NCBI RefSeq assembly: GCF_025336525.1
Contig: NZ_JAOCZP010000002.1
Location: 248,001-312,000 of the forward strand
DNA from: Chelativorans salis
GTDB taxonomy: Bacteria > Pseudomonadota > Alphaproteobacteria > Rhizobiales > Rhizobiaceae
DNA: 64,000 bases
Direction of reading: 5' to 3'
Made by a program: the position numbers and the translations under genes. The notes under the pieces were generated by a model. The model had not been told where the DNA came from. It saw nothing but the letters and a program-made list of their open reading frames with translations, and searched no databases. Shown one piece after another: positions 1 to 9,306 of this stretch. Position 1 is the first letter of the stretch. Each line of letters opens with the position of its first letter.

Positions 1-15
1 GCGCCGTAACGCGGT

Positions 16-648
16 CTAGGGCCTCAACGTCGCCAACTTCAGCCCGAAAGCGACGAACACCGCCCCCGTCACCGCCTTCAGCCACCGTTGCACGCTGGGC
101 CGGCCACCGAGCCCCTTCAGCGTTGAGAAAAGCAGCACCAAAACAGAGAACCAGACGATGTTGATCAGCGCGTGGATCGCCACCAGCAGGAAGGCCCACT
201 TCACGCCGTCGGCGCTGGCGGGGATGAACTGCGGGAAGGCGGCGAGGTAGAACATCGACACCTTCGGGTTTAGCGCATTGGTGAGGAACCCTTCGGCAAC
301 GGCGCGCGCCAAGGTGCGCCTGCGCCTGGCCGGCGGCACATGGGCCGGCGCGGTCACGCCTTTCCAGGCCTGCCACAGCGCCTTGATGCCGATGAAGCAC
401 AGATAGGCCGCGCCCAGCATCTTGACGATGAAGAAGGCCTGAGCCGACTGCACGAGGATGATGGAAATGCCGAGGATGGACAGCGCGCCGTGCAGATAGA
501 AGGCAGCAAAAAAGCCGGCGATGTTGGCAAAGCCCGCCGCCTTGCCCGAGGTCGGCACGGTCTTGGCGATCAGCACGCCGTTGGGGCCGGGCGAGACCAC
601 CAGAAGGGCGGCGACGAGGCTGAAGGCCGAAAGTTCCAGAAGCGTCAT
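16..648 (-). CDS. LysE family amino acid exporter
   Basis: Predicted inner-membrane exporter of amino acids or homoserine-lactone-like solutes (LysE/RhtB family). The 210-residue protein opens with a hydrophobic helix followed by VSPGPNG, the family's N-terminal signature, and has about six hydrophobic segments, the usual number and length. The ATG at 648 is preferred over an upstream in-frame start because it sits behind AGGAATT and gives a typical MTLLELSAF beginning. Substrate cannot be told from sequence. It lies just downstream of a cupin gene on the same strand and may be co-transcribed with it. Confidence 0.88.
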   Translation of the reverse strand: MTLLELSAFSLVAALLVVSPGPNGVLIAKTVPTSGKAAGFANIAGFFAAFYLHGALSILGISIILVQSAQAFFIVKMLGAAYLCFIGIKALWQAWKGVTAPAHVPPARRRRTLARAVAEGFLTNALNPKVSMFYLAAFPQFIPASADGVKWAFLLVAIHALINIVWFSVLVLLFSTLKGLGGRPSVQRWLKAVTGAVFVAFGLKLATLRP

Positions 649-683
649 CAAGGAATTCCTATCAACTGAACCCGCGGCCGCCC

Positions 684-1028
684 TCACTCCAGCCATTCGG
701 TGACGAATCGCTCGCTGGCATGGATGTCGGTGGTCTCCAGGGGCCCTGGACCAAGGTTTTCAAACTTGTGCGGCGCTCCCGCCGGCACCACCAGGATCTG
801 CCCCGCCTCCGCGTCTATCGCTTTCCCCTCCACCGTGAAGCGGGCATGGCCCCGGCGCACGATGAAGGTCTCGGGATATGGGTGGGTGTGAAGCCGCGGT
901 CCGGCGCCGATCTCTTCGCTGGAGAAGAAGATAACGGAGATGCCAGCCTGGAACGACCCACCCTCCCATTCGCCGTGCCAGCCCTCGGGCCGGTCGGCCC
1001 AACTCTCGCGCTTGATGACATGTGCCAT
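684..1028 (-). CDS. Cupin domain-containing protein
   Basis: Small single-domain cupin of 114 residues. The first cupin motif is visible as LHTHPYPETFIVRRGHARF, with His/His/Glu metal ligands, and the second as VPAGAPHKFENLG, supplying the last His. Such small cupins bind a divalent metal and act as dioxygenases, isomerases or ligand sensors, so no specific reaction is assigned. The ATG at 1028 gives MAHVIKR; the upstream in-frame extension looks non-coding. It lies 35 bp upstream of the LysE gene in the same direction. Confidence 0.85.
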   Translation of the reverse strand: MAHVIKRESWADRPEGWHGEWEGGSFQAGISVIFFSSEEIGAGPRLHTHPYPETFIVRRGHARFTVEGKAIDAEAGQILVVPAGAPHKFENLGPGPLETTDIHASERFVTEWLE

Positions 1029-1098
1029 GGCAGGCACAATATGTCCGCTTTCCAGCCGCTGTCGAGGTGAAACAGGCGGCAAGCATCAGGAGCGTCTC

Positions 1099-1410
1099 AT
1101 GCTGCGATCCCCATCCTCATCAAGCCCCTCCCGCGCGCCCAACACCGGCATCGGCGCGCTCGACTACGAGTTGGCCGAGGAGATGGCGGCCGTCCTTGGC
1201 CGCGCCGGCCGGCGCGCCGAGGAGAGCCTGGACAGGCTCGCCGCGCACGATGGCGAGGGTGCGGAACGTGCCAACTTGCTGCGCGAGGCGGCGGATGCCG
1301 TCTATGCCTATTTCATCCAGCGTGAGCTATGCGGGATGAAGCGGCACGATGAGGTGGTGCGCCACTTGGCAATCCCGCGCGCCGTCCTGGTGCGGCTCGG
1401 TGCGCGATAG
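1099..1410 (+). CDS. Small conserved hypothetical protein (possibly DUF6665-like)
   Basis: A 103-residue acidic/helical protein preceded by CAGGAG about 6 bases before the ATG. A variable Ser/Pro-rich first 15 residues are followed by an alpha-helical body (LDYELAEEMAAVLGRAG onwards) and a C-terminal part with YFIQRELCGMKRHDEVV. I recall similar short proteins in rhizobia under a DUF number (6665), but this is memory and not a search. No catalytic motif is visible. It stands alone, divergent from the cupin gene and upstream of the bc1 operon. Confidence 0.6.
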   Translation: MLRSPSSSSPSRAPNTGIGALDYELAEEMAAVLGRAGRRAEESLDRLAAHDGEGAERANLLREAADAVYAYFIQRELCGMKRHDEVVRHLAIPRAVLVRLGAR

Positions 1411-1603
1411 CGGCCGACAGCATTATCCCCGCGACAATCTGCCCTGCTGCCTTCCGCCGTCTGGACAAGTCTGACCGTCGCGCATAGAAACCATCGCCAA
1501 TTGCCGGGGGAACGGCCGGCCCGTCGTGGCGAATCCGAGGGGCGGGCACGGTATCGACATAAGCTTCTTCCCGGCAGGCATTAGGTGAAAGGACCGCAGC
1601 CCC
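1411..1603 (+). promoter_or_regulatory. Probable promoter region of the petABC operon
   Basis: The 193 bases between the small hypothetical gene and petA carry no plausible gene and must hold the petABC promoter, since all three genes follow closely on the same strand. No convincing -35/-10 pair or operator could be picked out by eye. Confidence 0.4.
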
Positions 1604-2167
1604 GTGAGCGCTACCCATTCGACCGAACACACCCGTCGCGACTTTCTCTACGTGGCAACCGGCGTGGCCGGCGCCGTGGGTGCGGCCGGCGCCATTTGGC
1701 CGTTCATCGACCAGATGCGCCCCGACGCCTCCACCAGGGCGCTGGCCTCCATCCAGGTCGACGTCTCGGCCGTCGAGCCCGGCATGTCCCTGACGGTGAA
1801 GTGGCGCGGCCAGCCGGTCTTCATCCGCAACCGCACCGAGCAGGAGATCGAGGCAGCCCGCCAGGTGGCCCTCGAAGACCTCAAGGATCCCATCGCCCGC
1901 AACGACAACCTGCCGGCCGACGCGCCGGCGACGGACATCGATCGCTCGGCTGGTGAGGGCAGGGAAAACTGGCTGGTCATGATCGGCATCTGCACGCATC
2001 TGGGCTGCGTGCCGCTGGGCCAGGCCGGTGATTTCGGCGGCTGGTTCTGCCCATGTCACGGCTCGCATTACGACACGGCTGGGCGCGTCCGCAAAGGACC
2101 CGCGCCGGAAAACATGGCCGTTCCGACATTCGAATTCATCTCCGACACGGTCGTTCAGATCGGGTAG
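1604..2167 (+). CDS. petA: Ubiquinol-cytochrome c reductase iron-sulfur (Rieske) subunit
   Basis: Rieske subunit of the cytochrome bc1 complex, which passes electrons from ubiquinol to cytochrome c1 at the periplasmic face of the inner membrane. The 187-residue protein has a twin-arginine motif (RRDFLY, residues 11-16) before its single N-terminal transmembrane anchor, as usual for Tat-exported Rieske proteins. The [2Fe-2S] ligands are Cys130/His132 in CTHLGC and Cys149/His152 in CPCHGS, with the disulphide cysteines 135 and 151 present. The start is GTG. It is the first gene of petABC. Confidence 0.97.
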   Translation: MSATHSTEHTRRDFLYVATGVAGAVGAAGAIWPFIDQMRPDASTRALASIQVDVSAVEPGMSLTVKWRGQPVFIRNRTEQEIEAARQVALEDLKDPIARNDNLPADAPATDIDRSAGEGRENWLVMIGICTHLGCVPLGQAGDFGGWFCPCHGSHYDTAGRVRKGPAPENMAVPTFEFISDTVVQIG

Positions 2168-2187
2168 GCAAGGGAGCGTATTTTAAG

Positions 2188-3474
2188 ATGAGCGGTGGAC
2201 ATTCTACCTACACCCCCAAGACGGGCTTCGGGCGCTGGATGGATGCGCGCCTTCCGCTGCCGCGCCTTGTCTACGATTCCTTCGTCGCCTATCCGGTGCC
2301 GCGCAACCTGAACTATGCCTACACCTTCGGCGGCATCCTGTCGCTCATGCTGACGGTGCAGATCCTCACCGGCATCGTGCTGGCCATGCACTATGCCTCG
2401 AACACGGAGATCGCCTTCAGCTCGGTCGAAAAGATCATGCGCGACGTCAACTCCGGCTGGCTTCTGCGCTATCTGCACGCCAACGGCGCCTCGTTCTTCT
2501 TCATCGCCGTCTATGTGCACATCTTCCGCGGCCTCTTTTACGGGTCCTACAAGGCGCCGCGCGAGCTTCTGTGGATCCTGGGCTGCATCATCTATCTCCT
2601 CATGATGGCCACCGCCTTCATGGGCTACGTGCTTCCCTGGGGCCAGATGAGCTTCTGGGGCGCCACCGTGATCACCGGCTTCTTCACGGCGATCCCGCTC
2701 GTCGGCGACTGGATCCAGCAGCTGCTGCTCGGCGGTTTCGCGGTCGATAATCCCACCCTCAACCGCTTCTTCTCGCTGCACTATCTGCTGCCCTTCATGA
2801 TCGCCGGCGTCGTCGTGCTCCACATCTGGGCGCTGCACGTGACGGGGCAGACCAACCCGACCGGCATCGAGGTGAAGCAGAAGACGGATACTGTGGCCTT
2901 CACGCCCTACGCGACCATCAAGGACGGCTTCGCCATGGTCGTGTTCCTCCTGGTGTTCCTCTATTTCGTCTTCTACATCCCCAACTATCTCGGCCACCCC
3001 GACAACTACATCGAGGCCAACCCGCTGCAGACGCCGGCGCACATCGTCCCGGAGTGGTACTTCCTGCCCTTCTACGCGATCCTGCGCGCCATCACCTTCA
3101 ACATCGGCCCGATCGATTCCAAGCTCGGCGGCGTGCTCGCCATGTTCGGCGCCATCGCGGTCCTGTTCGTGGTGCCTTGGCTTGACACGTCGAAGGTGCG
3201 CTCGGCGGTCTACCGGCCTTGGTACCAGCTGTTCTTCTGGCTTTTCGTGGCCGACGCCATCTTCCTCGGTTGGCTCGGCTCGCGGCCGGCGGAGGGTGCC
3301 TACGTCGCAATGGCGCAGGCCGCGACACTCTATTATTTCGCATTCTTCATCGTCGTAATGCCGGTCCTCGGCCTGATCGAGACGCCGCGCCGGATGCCGA
3401 ACTCGATCACCGAGGCGGTGCTGGAGAAGAATAAGCCCGGCACCCCGGCTGCCCAGACCGCCGGCGAGGCATGA
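2188..3474 (+). CDS. petB: Cytochrome b subunit of the bc1 complex
   Basis: Membrane-embedded cytochrome b of complex III, holding hemes bL and bH and the Qo and Qi quinone sites. The 428-residue polytopic protein shows the four heme ligands (His97 and His111, His198 and His212) and the Qo-site PEWY motif at 288-291. Length matches the alphaproteobacterial full-length form. The ATG at 2188 follows AAGGGAG and gives the usual MSGGHSTY start; an in-frame opening farther upstream overlaps petA and is ignored. Its TGA overlaps the ATG of petC. Confidence 0.97.
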   Translation: MSGGHSTYTPKTGFGRWMDARLPLPRLVYDSFVAYPVPRNLNYAYTFGGILSLMLTVQILTGIVLAMHYASNTEIAFSSVEKIMRDVNSGWLLRYLHANGASFFFIAVYVHIFRGLFYGSYKAPRELLWILGCIIYLLMMATAFMGYVLPWGQMSFWGATVITGFFTAIPLVGDWIQQLLLGGFAVDNPTLNRFFSLHYLLPFMIAGVVVLHIWALHVTGQTNPTGIEVKQKTDTVAFTPYATIKDGFAMVVFLLVFLYFVFYIPNYLGHPDNYIEANPLQTPAHIVPEWYFLPFYAILRAITFNIGPIDSKLGGVLAMFGAIAVLFVVPWLDTSKVRSAVYRPWYQLFFWLFVADAIFLGWLGSRPAEGAYVAMAQAATLYYFAFFIVVMPVLGLIETPRRMPNSITEAVLEKNKPGTPAAQTAGEA

Positions 3475-4328
3475 GCGAGCGTATGCGCAAAAGGATCTTG
3501 GAAATGAAGACGTTTCTCCACGGGCTGGCTGCGCTCGGCCTCGGCATTGCCATGGCCACCTCCGCGGAGGCGGCGGAATACCCGCTGAAGAAGCCGCCGC
3601 AGGTCGAATGGAGCTTCGACGGCCCCTTCGGCACCTACGACAAGGCACAGTTGCAGCGCGGCTTCAAGGTCTACCGTGAGGTCTGCTCCTCCTGCCATTC
3701 GCTCGACATGGTCGCCTTCCGCAATCTGGAGGACCTCGGCTACACGGATGAGCAGGTTCGCGCCATCGCCGCCGAATACGAGGTCGAGGACGGTCCGGAC
3801 GAGAATGGCGACATGTTCACGCGCCCCGCCACGCCGTCCGACTATTTCCCCGCGCCCTTCGCCAATCCGGAGCAGGCAGCGGCGTCCAACAATGGCGCCG
3901 CGCCGCCGGACTTCTCGCTTCTGGCCAAGGCACGTGCGGTGGAACGCGGATTTCCCACCTTCCTCTTCGACATCTTCACCCAATATGCCGAAGGCGGCGT
4001 GGACTATATCCACGCGCTTCTGACCGGCTATGAGGAAGAGGCGGAAGGCCATGAGGTGCCCGAGGGCACCTACTACAATCCCTATTTCCTGAGCTCCGCC
4101 TCGCTCGCAATGGCACCGCCACTTTCGGACGGCATGGTGACCTATGACGACGGCAGCCCGGAAACGGTCGACCAGTATTCCCGCGATGTTGCCGCCTTCA
4201 TGATGTGGGCCGCCGAGCCGCACCTGGAGGCACGCAAGGCAACCGGCTTCACGGTGATGATCTTCCTGGTCCTCTTCGGCGGCCTCGTCTACCTCACCAA
4301 GCGCAAGGTGTGGGCCGAAGCGCACTGA
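3471..4328 (+). CDS. petC: Cytochrome c1 subunit of the bc1 complex
   Basis: Heme-c subunit of complex III, accepting electrons from the Rieske centre in the periplasm. Counting from the ATGA overlap with petB, the 285-residue protein has a signal peptide ending near AEA-AEY, the c-type heme motif CSSCH (residues 72-76), a likely axial Met in SLAMAPPL (Met214), and a C-terminal membrane anchor (about 258-276). A second ATG at 3504, behind AGGATCTTGG, would give a more conventional signal peptide and may be the true start. It is the last gene of petABC and is followed by a terminator. Confidence 0.96.
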   Translation: MSERMRKRILEMKTFLHGLAALGLGIAMATSAEAAEYPLKKPPQVEWSFDGPFGTYDKAQLQRGFKVYREVCSSCHSLDMVAFRNLEDLGYTDEQVRAIAAEYEVEDGPDENGDMFTRPATPSDYFPAPFANPEQAAASNNGAAPPDFSLLAKARAVERGFPTFLFDIFTQYAEGGVDYIHALLTGYEEEAEGHEVPEGTYYNPYFLSSASLAMAPPLSDGMVTYDDGSPETVDQYSRDVAAFMMWAAEPHLEARKATGFTVMIFLVLFGGLVYLTKRKVWAEAH

Positions 4329-4347
4329 CGGTCCCCGCGAAAGTGCA

Positions 4348-4375
4348 AGGGCGCCGCATGGCGCCCTTTTCTTTT
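4348..4375 (+). terminator. Rho-independent terminator after petC
   Basis: The perfect inverted repeat AGGGCGCC-GCAT-GGCGCCCT is followed by TTTCTTTT. It starts 20 bases after the petC stop and should end the petABC transcript before apt. Confidence 0.85.
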
Positions 4376-4420
4376 GACCCGCAAGAGGGCAAAAAGAACT
4401 GCAACGGGCCGGGGCTGCCG

Positions 4421-4966
4421 ATGAAACCTTCCCTCGAAGACACGCTTCTTTCCGCCATCCGCACCATTCCCGACTATCCGAAGCCGGGGATCCTCTTCCG
4501 CGACATCACCACGCTCCTGGGCAACGCGCGCGCCTTCCGCCGCGCCGTGGACGAACTCGTCCATCCCTATGCCGGCTCGAAGATCGACAAGATCGCCGGC
4601 ATCGAGGCGCGCGGCTTCATCCTCGGCGGTGCCATCGCCCACCAGCTCTCCTCCGGCTTCATCCCCATCCGCAAGAAGGGAAAACTGCCGCACGAGACGG
4701 TGCGCGTCGCCTACAGCCTGGAATACGGGCTCGACGAGATGGAGATGCACGCCGACGCGGTGGAGCCGGGTGAAAAGGTGATCCTCGTTGACGACCTCAT
4801 TGCCACTGGCGGCACGGCCGAGGCCGCCGTCCGCCTTCTGCGCCAGATGGGTGCCGACATCGTTGCCGCCTGCTTCGTCATAGACCTGCCCGACCTCGGC
4901 GGCCGCGCCAGGCTCGAAGGGCTCGGCGTCGACGTGCACACGCTGATCGCGTTCGAGGGGGATTGA
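4421..4966 (+). CDS. apt: Adenine phosphoribosyltransferase
   Basis: Cytosolic purine salvage enzyme converting adenine plus PRPP to AMP and pyrophosphate. The 181-residue length is normal. The protein carries the type I PRTase PRPP-binding loop [10 protein letters not shown] (residues 123-132) and the APT-specific segment [16 protein letters not shown] (18-33). The ATG at 4421 gives MKPSLEDTL, the family-like start; the longer open frame runs back through the petC terminator and is not coding. It stands alone after petABC, an order I associate with rhizobia. Confidence 0.96.
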   Translation: MKPSLEDTLLSAIRTIPDYPKPGILFRDITTLLGNARAFRRAVDELVHPYAGSKIDKIAGIEARGFILGGAIAHQLSSGFIPIRKKGKLPHETVRVAYSLEYGLDEMEMHADAVEPGEKVILVDDLIATGGTAEAAVRLLRQMGADIVAACFVIDLPDLGGRARLEGLGVDVHTLIAFEGD

Positions 4967-5016
4967 GGCAGTCTTTCCGGGGCAAGGAGGGGTGGTACCC
5001 GCATCCGGATGTGTCA

Positions 5017-5050
5017 GCGCCACCTCTGCCCTGCCGGGCAGAGGTGGCGC
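5017..5050. repeat. Perfect 15-bp palindromic repeat (REP-like hairpin)
   Basis: GCGCCACCTCTGCCC is followed by a 4-base loop (TGCC) and its exact complement. It lies between the convergent apt and MaoC genes and has no T-run on either side. The CCTCTGCCCTGCCGGGCAGAGG core resembles repetitive palindromes common in rhizobial intergenic DNA. It could also limit read-through from both sides. Confidence 0.7.
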
Positions 5051-5081
5051 GCGAAAGGGTGCTGGAATTCCCGAACTTTGC

Positions 5082-5549
5082 CTACCCAACCCTCACAAGC
5101 ACCGAATTGTCGAACGCCAGCACCATCTCCCCACCGCCGTTGAAAGCTCCCGCCTTCAGCGAAAGAAGCCGCCACCCCGGCCGCGAGGCGAGCGCGCGGT
5201 GTGAGACCGCGCTGCGCGTAAAGGTGATCGTGTCCCCCGCATAGACCGGCTTCGGCCATTTCAGGTTGGAAAAGCCGGGCGAGGGGCCGAACTCCGGCCG
5301 CGGGCCCGGTTCCTGCCAAGCGTCGTCATCGGTCCGCGCCTTTTGCAGATTGTACCTCATCCACATGGCGCAGGTGTGCCAGCCCGACGCGCAAAGTCGG
5401 CCGAATACACTCTCCTCCGCCGCCCTCTCGTCCAGGTGAAAGGGCTGCGGATCGTATTTTTCAGCGAAGCGCTTGATCTCGTCGGCCGTAAAGGTGTGGC
5501 TGCCGAGCCGGACCGTCTCGCCGAGCCGCAGATAGGCGTCGAGGCTCAT
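5082..5549 (-). CDS. MaoC-like hotdog-fold dehydratase (second of pair)
   Basis: A 155-residue hotdog-fold protein of the MaoC/(R)-enoyl-CoA hydratase type. The catalytic-loop region is seen as FAEKYDPQPFHLDE (residues 28-41), which contains the Asp/His hydratase pair, followed by ASGWHT. The ATG at 5549 overlaps the TGA of the upstream MaoC gene as ATGA, so the two are translationally coupled. The paired arrangement suggests a heterodimer or two related hydratases acting on acyl-CoA or ACP thioesters. The exact substrate is unknown. Confidence 0.86.
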   Translation of the reverse strand: MSLDAYLRLGETVRLGSHTFTADEIKRFAEKYDPQPFHLDERAAEESVFGRLCASGWHTCAMWMRYNLQKARTDDDAWQEPGPRPEFGPSPGFSNLKWPKPVYAGDTITFTRSAVSHRALASRPGWRLLSLKAGAFNGGGEMVLAFDNSVLVRVG

Positions 5550-6010
5550 GCCGCACCTTCCTCGCGCAGGCGGAACAGAATCGGGTTCTCGCACACGATC
5601 ACCGTCTCGCCGCGCTGGTTCCTCACCTCGTGCCGGAAGGTGACGAGGCCGAGGCCCGGCCGCGACTTCAGGTGCCGCCTGGAAAGCACGGTCGAGGCGC
5701 CAGACAACGTGTCGCCCGCCAGCACCGGGCGCTGCCAGCGCATGTCGGTGATGCCGGGCGAGCCTTGCGAGGTGGAATCGAGCAGGAATGCCTCGCACAT
5801 CATGCGCATGAACATCGAGCAGGTATGCCAGCCGGAAGCCGAAAGCCCGCCGAGCAGGCTCGCCTTGCCCGCTTCCTCATCGAGATGCATGGGCTGAGCG
5901 TCGAACTCGGAGGCGAATTCGACGATCTCCTCCTTGCCGACGCGCTTCTCGGGAAGGGCGATGACGCAGCCCTCGACAAAATCCTCGTAGGCCCAGCGCT
6001 TCCCGCTCAT
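5546..6010 (-). CDS. MaoC-like hotdog-fold dehydratase (first of pair)
   Basis: A 154-residue paralogue of the following gene with the same layout: EFASEFDAQPMHLDEEA at about residues 31-47 carries the Asp/His motif, followed by SASGWHTCSMFMRMM. The two proteins align across their length (DPQPFHLDE versus DAQPMHLDE), which points to an old tandem duplication. The ATG at 6010 lies behind GGGAGAGG. The ychF gene is only 22 bp upstream on the same strand, so the transcript may begin there. Confidence 0.86.
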   Translation of the reverse strand: MSGKRWAYEDFVEGCVIALPEKRVGKEEIVEFASEFDAQPMHLDEEAGKASLLGGLSASGWHTCSMFMRMMCEAFLLDSTSQGSPGITDMRWQRPVLAGDTLSGASTVLSRRHLKSRPGLGLVTFRHEVRNQRGETVIVCENPILFRLREEGAA

Positions 6011-6032
6011 CGCCTCTCCCTTCAGGAGCAAA

Positions 6033-7136
6033 TCACACGTTGAACTTGAACAGCATCACATCGCCATCCGCGACCACATAGTCCTTGCCCTCATCGCGCG
6101 CCTTGCCGGCCTCGCGCGCCGCCGTCTCGCCGCCGAGGCGCACGAAGTCATCATAGGCGATCGTCTGTGCACGGATGAAGCCGCGCTCGAAGTCCGTGTG
6201 GATCTCGCCTGCCGCCTGCGGCGCCTTGGCGCCCTTTTTGACGGTCCAGGCACGCGCCTCCTTGGGCCCGGCAGTGAAGAAGGTGATCAGGTCAAGCAGC
6301 TCGTAGCCGGCGCGGATCAGCCGGTCGAGGCCCGGTTCCTCGAGCCCCATGGCCTCCAGATACTCGGCCGCCTCGTCCTCGGGAAGCTGCGCCACCTCCG
6401 CCTCGATGGCTGCAGAGATCACCACGGATTTTGCGCCCTGCGCGCCGGCCATCTTTTCCACCGCCGCGCTGTATGCATTGCCACCCGCCGCGTCGCCCTC
6501 GGCAACGTTGCAGACGTAAAGCACCGGCTTCGACGTCAAAAGGTTGAGCGAGCGCAGGATATGCAGGTCCTCGGCCGCAAGATCGGCCAAGAGCAGGCGC
6601 ACCGGCTTGCCGTCCTGCAAGAGCGCCAGTGCCTTCTCCATCATCGGCAGGACAGTGATCGCCTCCTTGTCCTTGCCTGTGGCGCGCTTGCGCGTCTGCA
6701 CGATGCGCCGCTCCAGGCTTTCCAGATCAGCGAGCATCAGCTCCGTCTCCACCGTCTCGGCGTCGGCCGCCGGGTCGATGCGGCCCTCGACGTGGGCGAT
6801 GTCCTCGTCCTCGAAGCAGCGCAGGACATGCACAATGGCGTCGACCTCGCGGATGTTGGCCAGGAACTGGTTTCCCAGCCCTTCGCCCTTGGAAGCGCCG
6901 CGCACCAGCCCGGCGATATCCACGAAGGAAATACGCGTCGGCACGACCTCCTTGGATTGCGCAATCCCGGCGATCTTCTTCAACCGCGGATCAGGCACCG
7001 CCACCTCACCCGTATTCGGCTCGATGGTGCAGAATGGATAGTTCGCCGCCTGTGCGGCGGCCGTCTTCGTCAGCGCATTGAAAAGCGTCGACTTGCCGAC
7101 ATTTGGCAGGCCGACGATGCCGCATTTGAAACCCAT
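6033..7136 (-). CDS. ychF: Redox-regulated ATPase YchF
   Basis: OBG-family P-loop protein that, unlike its GTPase relatives, prefers ATP and associates with ribosomes. The 367-residue length is standard. The P-loop is GLPNVGKST (residues 9-17), the G3 region is FVDIAGLVRG, and the G4 position reads NVAEGD instead of NKxD, the change linked to ATP specificity. The C-terminal TGS domain (from about residue 280) ends with VVADGDVMLFKFNV, typical of the family. It lies downstream of pth on the same strand. Confidence 0.96.
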   Translation of the reverse strand: MGFKCGIVGLPNVGKSTLFNALTKTAAAQAANYPFCTIEPNTGEVAVPDPRLKKIAGIAQSKEVVPTRISFVDIAGLVRGASKGEGLGNQFLANIREVDAIVHVLRCFEDEDIAHVEGRIDPAADAETVETELMLADLESLERRIVQTRKRATGKDKEAITVLPMMEKALALLQDGKPVRLLLADLAAEDLHILRSLNLLTSKPVLYVCNVAEGDAAGGNAYSAAVEKMAGAQGAKSVVISAAIEAEVAQLPEDEAAEYLEAMGLEEPGLDRLIRAGYELLDLITFFTAGPKEARAWTVKKGAKAPQAAGEIHTDFERGFIRAQTIAYDDFVRLGGETAAREAGKARDEGKDYVVADGDVMLFKFNV

Positions 7137-7255
7137 CTTGTGCTTTGTCCTGTAAGGTGAAGGCTGTTCAAAGAATGTTGGCAGGGCTATGGGCGAAGGG
7201 AGCGGCCATCGTCAAGCCCTGGGAGCATCGCCCGCGGCCAGACGCCGAACCCGCG

Positions 7256-7972
7256 CTACTTCTTCTCCCCGAAGAGCTTCTTCAGCATGGCGGCCATCGG
7301 CCCGCTCTCGGGCACCGGTGCGGCAGGCTTCTGCGGCCGCGCCTGCCGGATATGGCTCTGCCCCTTGGCGGCAGGCTTTCGCTCGTTTCCGGCCGGCTCC
7401 GCCTTGCCTTTGACGGCCAGGCTTACCTTGTTCATGAAGCCGGAATCGTCGCCCTTCACCAGCATCTCGGCGTTGTCGGCGATCGCCTCCAGAAGCGGCT
7501 CCAGCCACGCCTGATCGGCCTTGGCGAAATCGCCCAGCACATGGCCGGTGACGCGCGCCTTATCGCCGGGATGGCCGATGCCGATCCTCACGCGGCGATA
7601 GTCCTTGCCGCAATGGGCGTCGATGGATTTGATGCCGTTGTGGCCGCCGGCGCCGCCGCCGACCTTCACGCGCACCTTGGCCGGCGCCAGGTCCAGTTCG
7701 TCGTAGAGGACGATGAGATCGGCGGGAGTAAGCTTGTAAAAGCGCATCGCCTCGCCGACCGCCTGGCCGGAGAGGTTCATATAGGTCTGCGGCTTGATCA
7801 GCAGCACCTTCTCACCGCCCAGCCGGCCTTCGGAAACCAGCGCGCTGAACTTCTTCGACCAGGGCGAAAAGGAATGGCGGCGAAAAATGGCATCCGCCGC
7901 CATGAAACCGACATTGTGCCGGTAGTTCTCATATTGCCGGCCGGGATTGCCGAGCCCTGCAATGAGGAGCAT
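7256..7972 (-). CDS. pth: Peptidyl-tRNA hydrolase
   Basis: Recycles tRNA by cleaving the ester bond of peptidyl-tRNA released from stalled ribosomes. The N-terminal motif [18 protein letters not shown] (residues 6-23) contains the catalytic His19 and Asn10; later conserved pieces are [10 protein letters not shown] and [15 protein letters not shown]. At 238 residues it is longer than the E. coli enzyme because of a basic, Ala/Pro/Lys-rich C-terminal tail (about 190-238), as often seen in rhizobia. It follows the L25 gene on the same strand, a common pairing. Confidence 0.96.
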   Translation of the reverse strand: MLLIAGLGNPGRQYENYRHNVGFMAADAIFRRHSFSPWSKKFSALVSEGRLGGEKVLLIKPQTYMNLSGQAVGEAMRFYKLTPADLIVLYDELDLAPAKVRVKVGGGAGGHNGIKSIDAHCGKDYRRVRIGIGHPGDKARVTGHVLGDFAKADQAWLEPLLEAIADNAEMLVKGDDSGFMNKVSLAVKGKAEPAGNERKPAAKGQSHIRQARPQKPAAPVPESGPMAAMLKKLFGEKK

Positions 7973-8002
7973 GGGGAACTACCCTCGATGGAGGGGAAAG
8001 GG

Positions 8003-8659
8003 CTATTCCTCGCCCTTGTCCTCGCCTTCCGCCTCTTCCTCGGCCTCTTCGGCCTCGGCTTCAGCCGCTTCCTCTTCCTCCGACTTCAGGCCGGCGGGGG
8101 CAGCGACCGTGGCGATGGTGAAGTCGCGGTCGGTGATCGTCGGCGCCACGCCCTCTGGCAGTTTCACCGCCGAGATATGCACGGAATCGCCGATGTCGAG
8201 GCCCGTCAGGTCGATCTCGATGAAATCGGGAATGGCGGTCGCCGGGCAGGTGAACTCCACCTCGTGGCGCACCACGTTCAGGACGCCGCCGCGCTTGATA
8301 CCGGGCGCCAGCTCATCGTTCGTGAAGTGCACCGGCACGTTGACGGTGACGATGGTGTTGCGGCCGATACGCAGGAAGTCGATGTGTTCAGCGAAGCCGC
8401 GAACGGGATCGAGCTGATAATCCTTCGGCAGGACCTGGATCTTCTCGCCGTCCACGTCGATCGTGGCAATGGTGGTCAGGAACCCGCCGCCATGGATGCG
8501 CTGGAACGCTTCCTTGTAGGGCAGGGCGATCGTCATGGGGGGCTTCTTTTCGCCGTAGATAACGGCGGGAATCTTACCGCTGCGCCGAATTGCCCGGGCG
8601 GACCCCTTACCGACCCGTTCGCGCGCCTCGGCCTTCAGTTCATAGGACTGACGGCTCAT
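8003..8659 (-). CDS. rplY: 50S ribosomal protein L25 (general stress protein Ctc form)
   Basis: Two-domain L25 that binds 5S rRNA in the large ribosomal subunit. The N-terminal part (residues 1-95) has the L25 fold signature [24 protein letters not shown], and a C-terminal TL5-like beta domain follows. The last 35 residues are almost wholly Glu/Ala, an acidic low-complexity tail common in alphaproteobacterial L25. At 218 residues it is the long Ctc form. It probably starts an operon with pth and perhaps ychF. Confidence 0.96.
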   Translation of the reverse strand: MSRQSYELKAEARERVGKGSARAIRRSGKIPAVIYGEKKPPMTIALPYKEAFQRIHGGGFLTTIATIDVDGEKIQVLPKDYQLDPVRGFAEHIDFLRIGRNTIVTVNVPVHFTNDELAPGIKRGGVLNVVRHEVEFTCPATAIPDFIEIDLTGLDIGDSVHISAVKLPEGVAPTITDRDFTIATVAAPAGLKSEEEEAAEAEAEEAEEEAEGEDKGEE

Positions 8660-8908
8660 TGGCTTTTCCTTTCAAGTTTCGGAGCGTTTCCGGACGCACA
8701 CATGCCCGAAAAACGAGAAAGCCGCCTGACGCTTGTTGCGCAAGGCCGGCCTCCATCCGCGCTGCCTCCAAGGGTGTCTGCGCGGACGGCGGGTCTATAG
8801 CGGATGGCGGGGAGGGGCGCAAGGGCATGCGCGAGGATTGCGGCGACCGTACCGGAGCGCCATCAGAGTGTGCTATCGTTGCCCTGCGACACAAGTGGAG
8901 CTTCACCC
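8660..8908. other. Divergent intergenic region upstream of rplY
   Basis: This stretch separates rplY (minus) from the DUF488 gene (plus) and must contain both promoters and the rplY leader. Short open frames crossing it lack coherent protein features. No regulatory motif was recognised. Confidence 0.4.
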
Positions 8909-9295
8909 ATGGCATTGCGGATCGTTCGACTTGGCACACCCCGCCTGCCGGGGGAGGGGATACGGATCGGCACGGTGCGGCGCCCGCCGCGAGGCGTGCG
9001 CAAGGAGCGGTATGCGGCCGACGACTGGTTTGACGTCTGGTATCCGGAGCTTTCGCCCAGTCCCGAACTCGTCTCCAAGGCCCAGGCCGCGAAGACGGAG
9101 CGCGAGTGGACCGCCTTCGTCAAGGCGTTCCGCGCGGAGATGGACGCTCCCGCGCCCCGGCATACCCTCGACCTTCTGTCGGCGCTTTCACGCAACGCGG
9201 ACTTCTCGATCGGCTGCTATTGCGAGGACGAAGCACGCTGCCACCGCGCGGTGTTGCGCGAGCTACTCGCGGAACGGAGTGCCGTGATCGGCTGA
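8909..9295 (+). CDS. DUF488 family protein
   Basis: A 128-residue protein of the DUF488 (YeaO-like) family. The diagnostic segments are RLGTPRLPGEGIRIGTVRRPP near the start, DDWFDVWYPELSPSPEL in the middle, and the Cys-rich C-terminal CYCEDEARCHRAVL, which is typical of the family. The biochemical role is not established. The ATG at 8909 is the first that keeps the conserved N-terminus; the longer frame runs back through intergenic DNA. It converges on prs with only 11 bp between them. Confidence 0.85.
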   Translation: MALRIVRLGTPRLPGEGIRIGTVRRPPRGVRKERYAADDWFDVWYPELSPSPELVSKAQAAKTEREWTAFVKAFRAEMDAPAPRHTLDLLSALSRNADFSIGCYCEDEARCHRAVLRELLAERSAVIG

Positions 9296-9306
9296 GCGAG
9301 CTGCCC

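Noticed and set aside
2155-3648. 497-residue open frame antisense to petB
   Set aside because: It is opposite cytochrome b, which is certain; the antisense product is His/Arg/Asp-rich and low in hydrophobic order.
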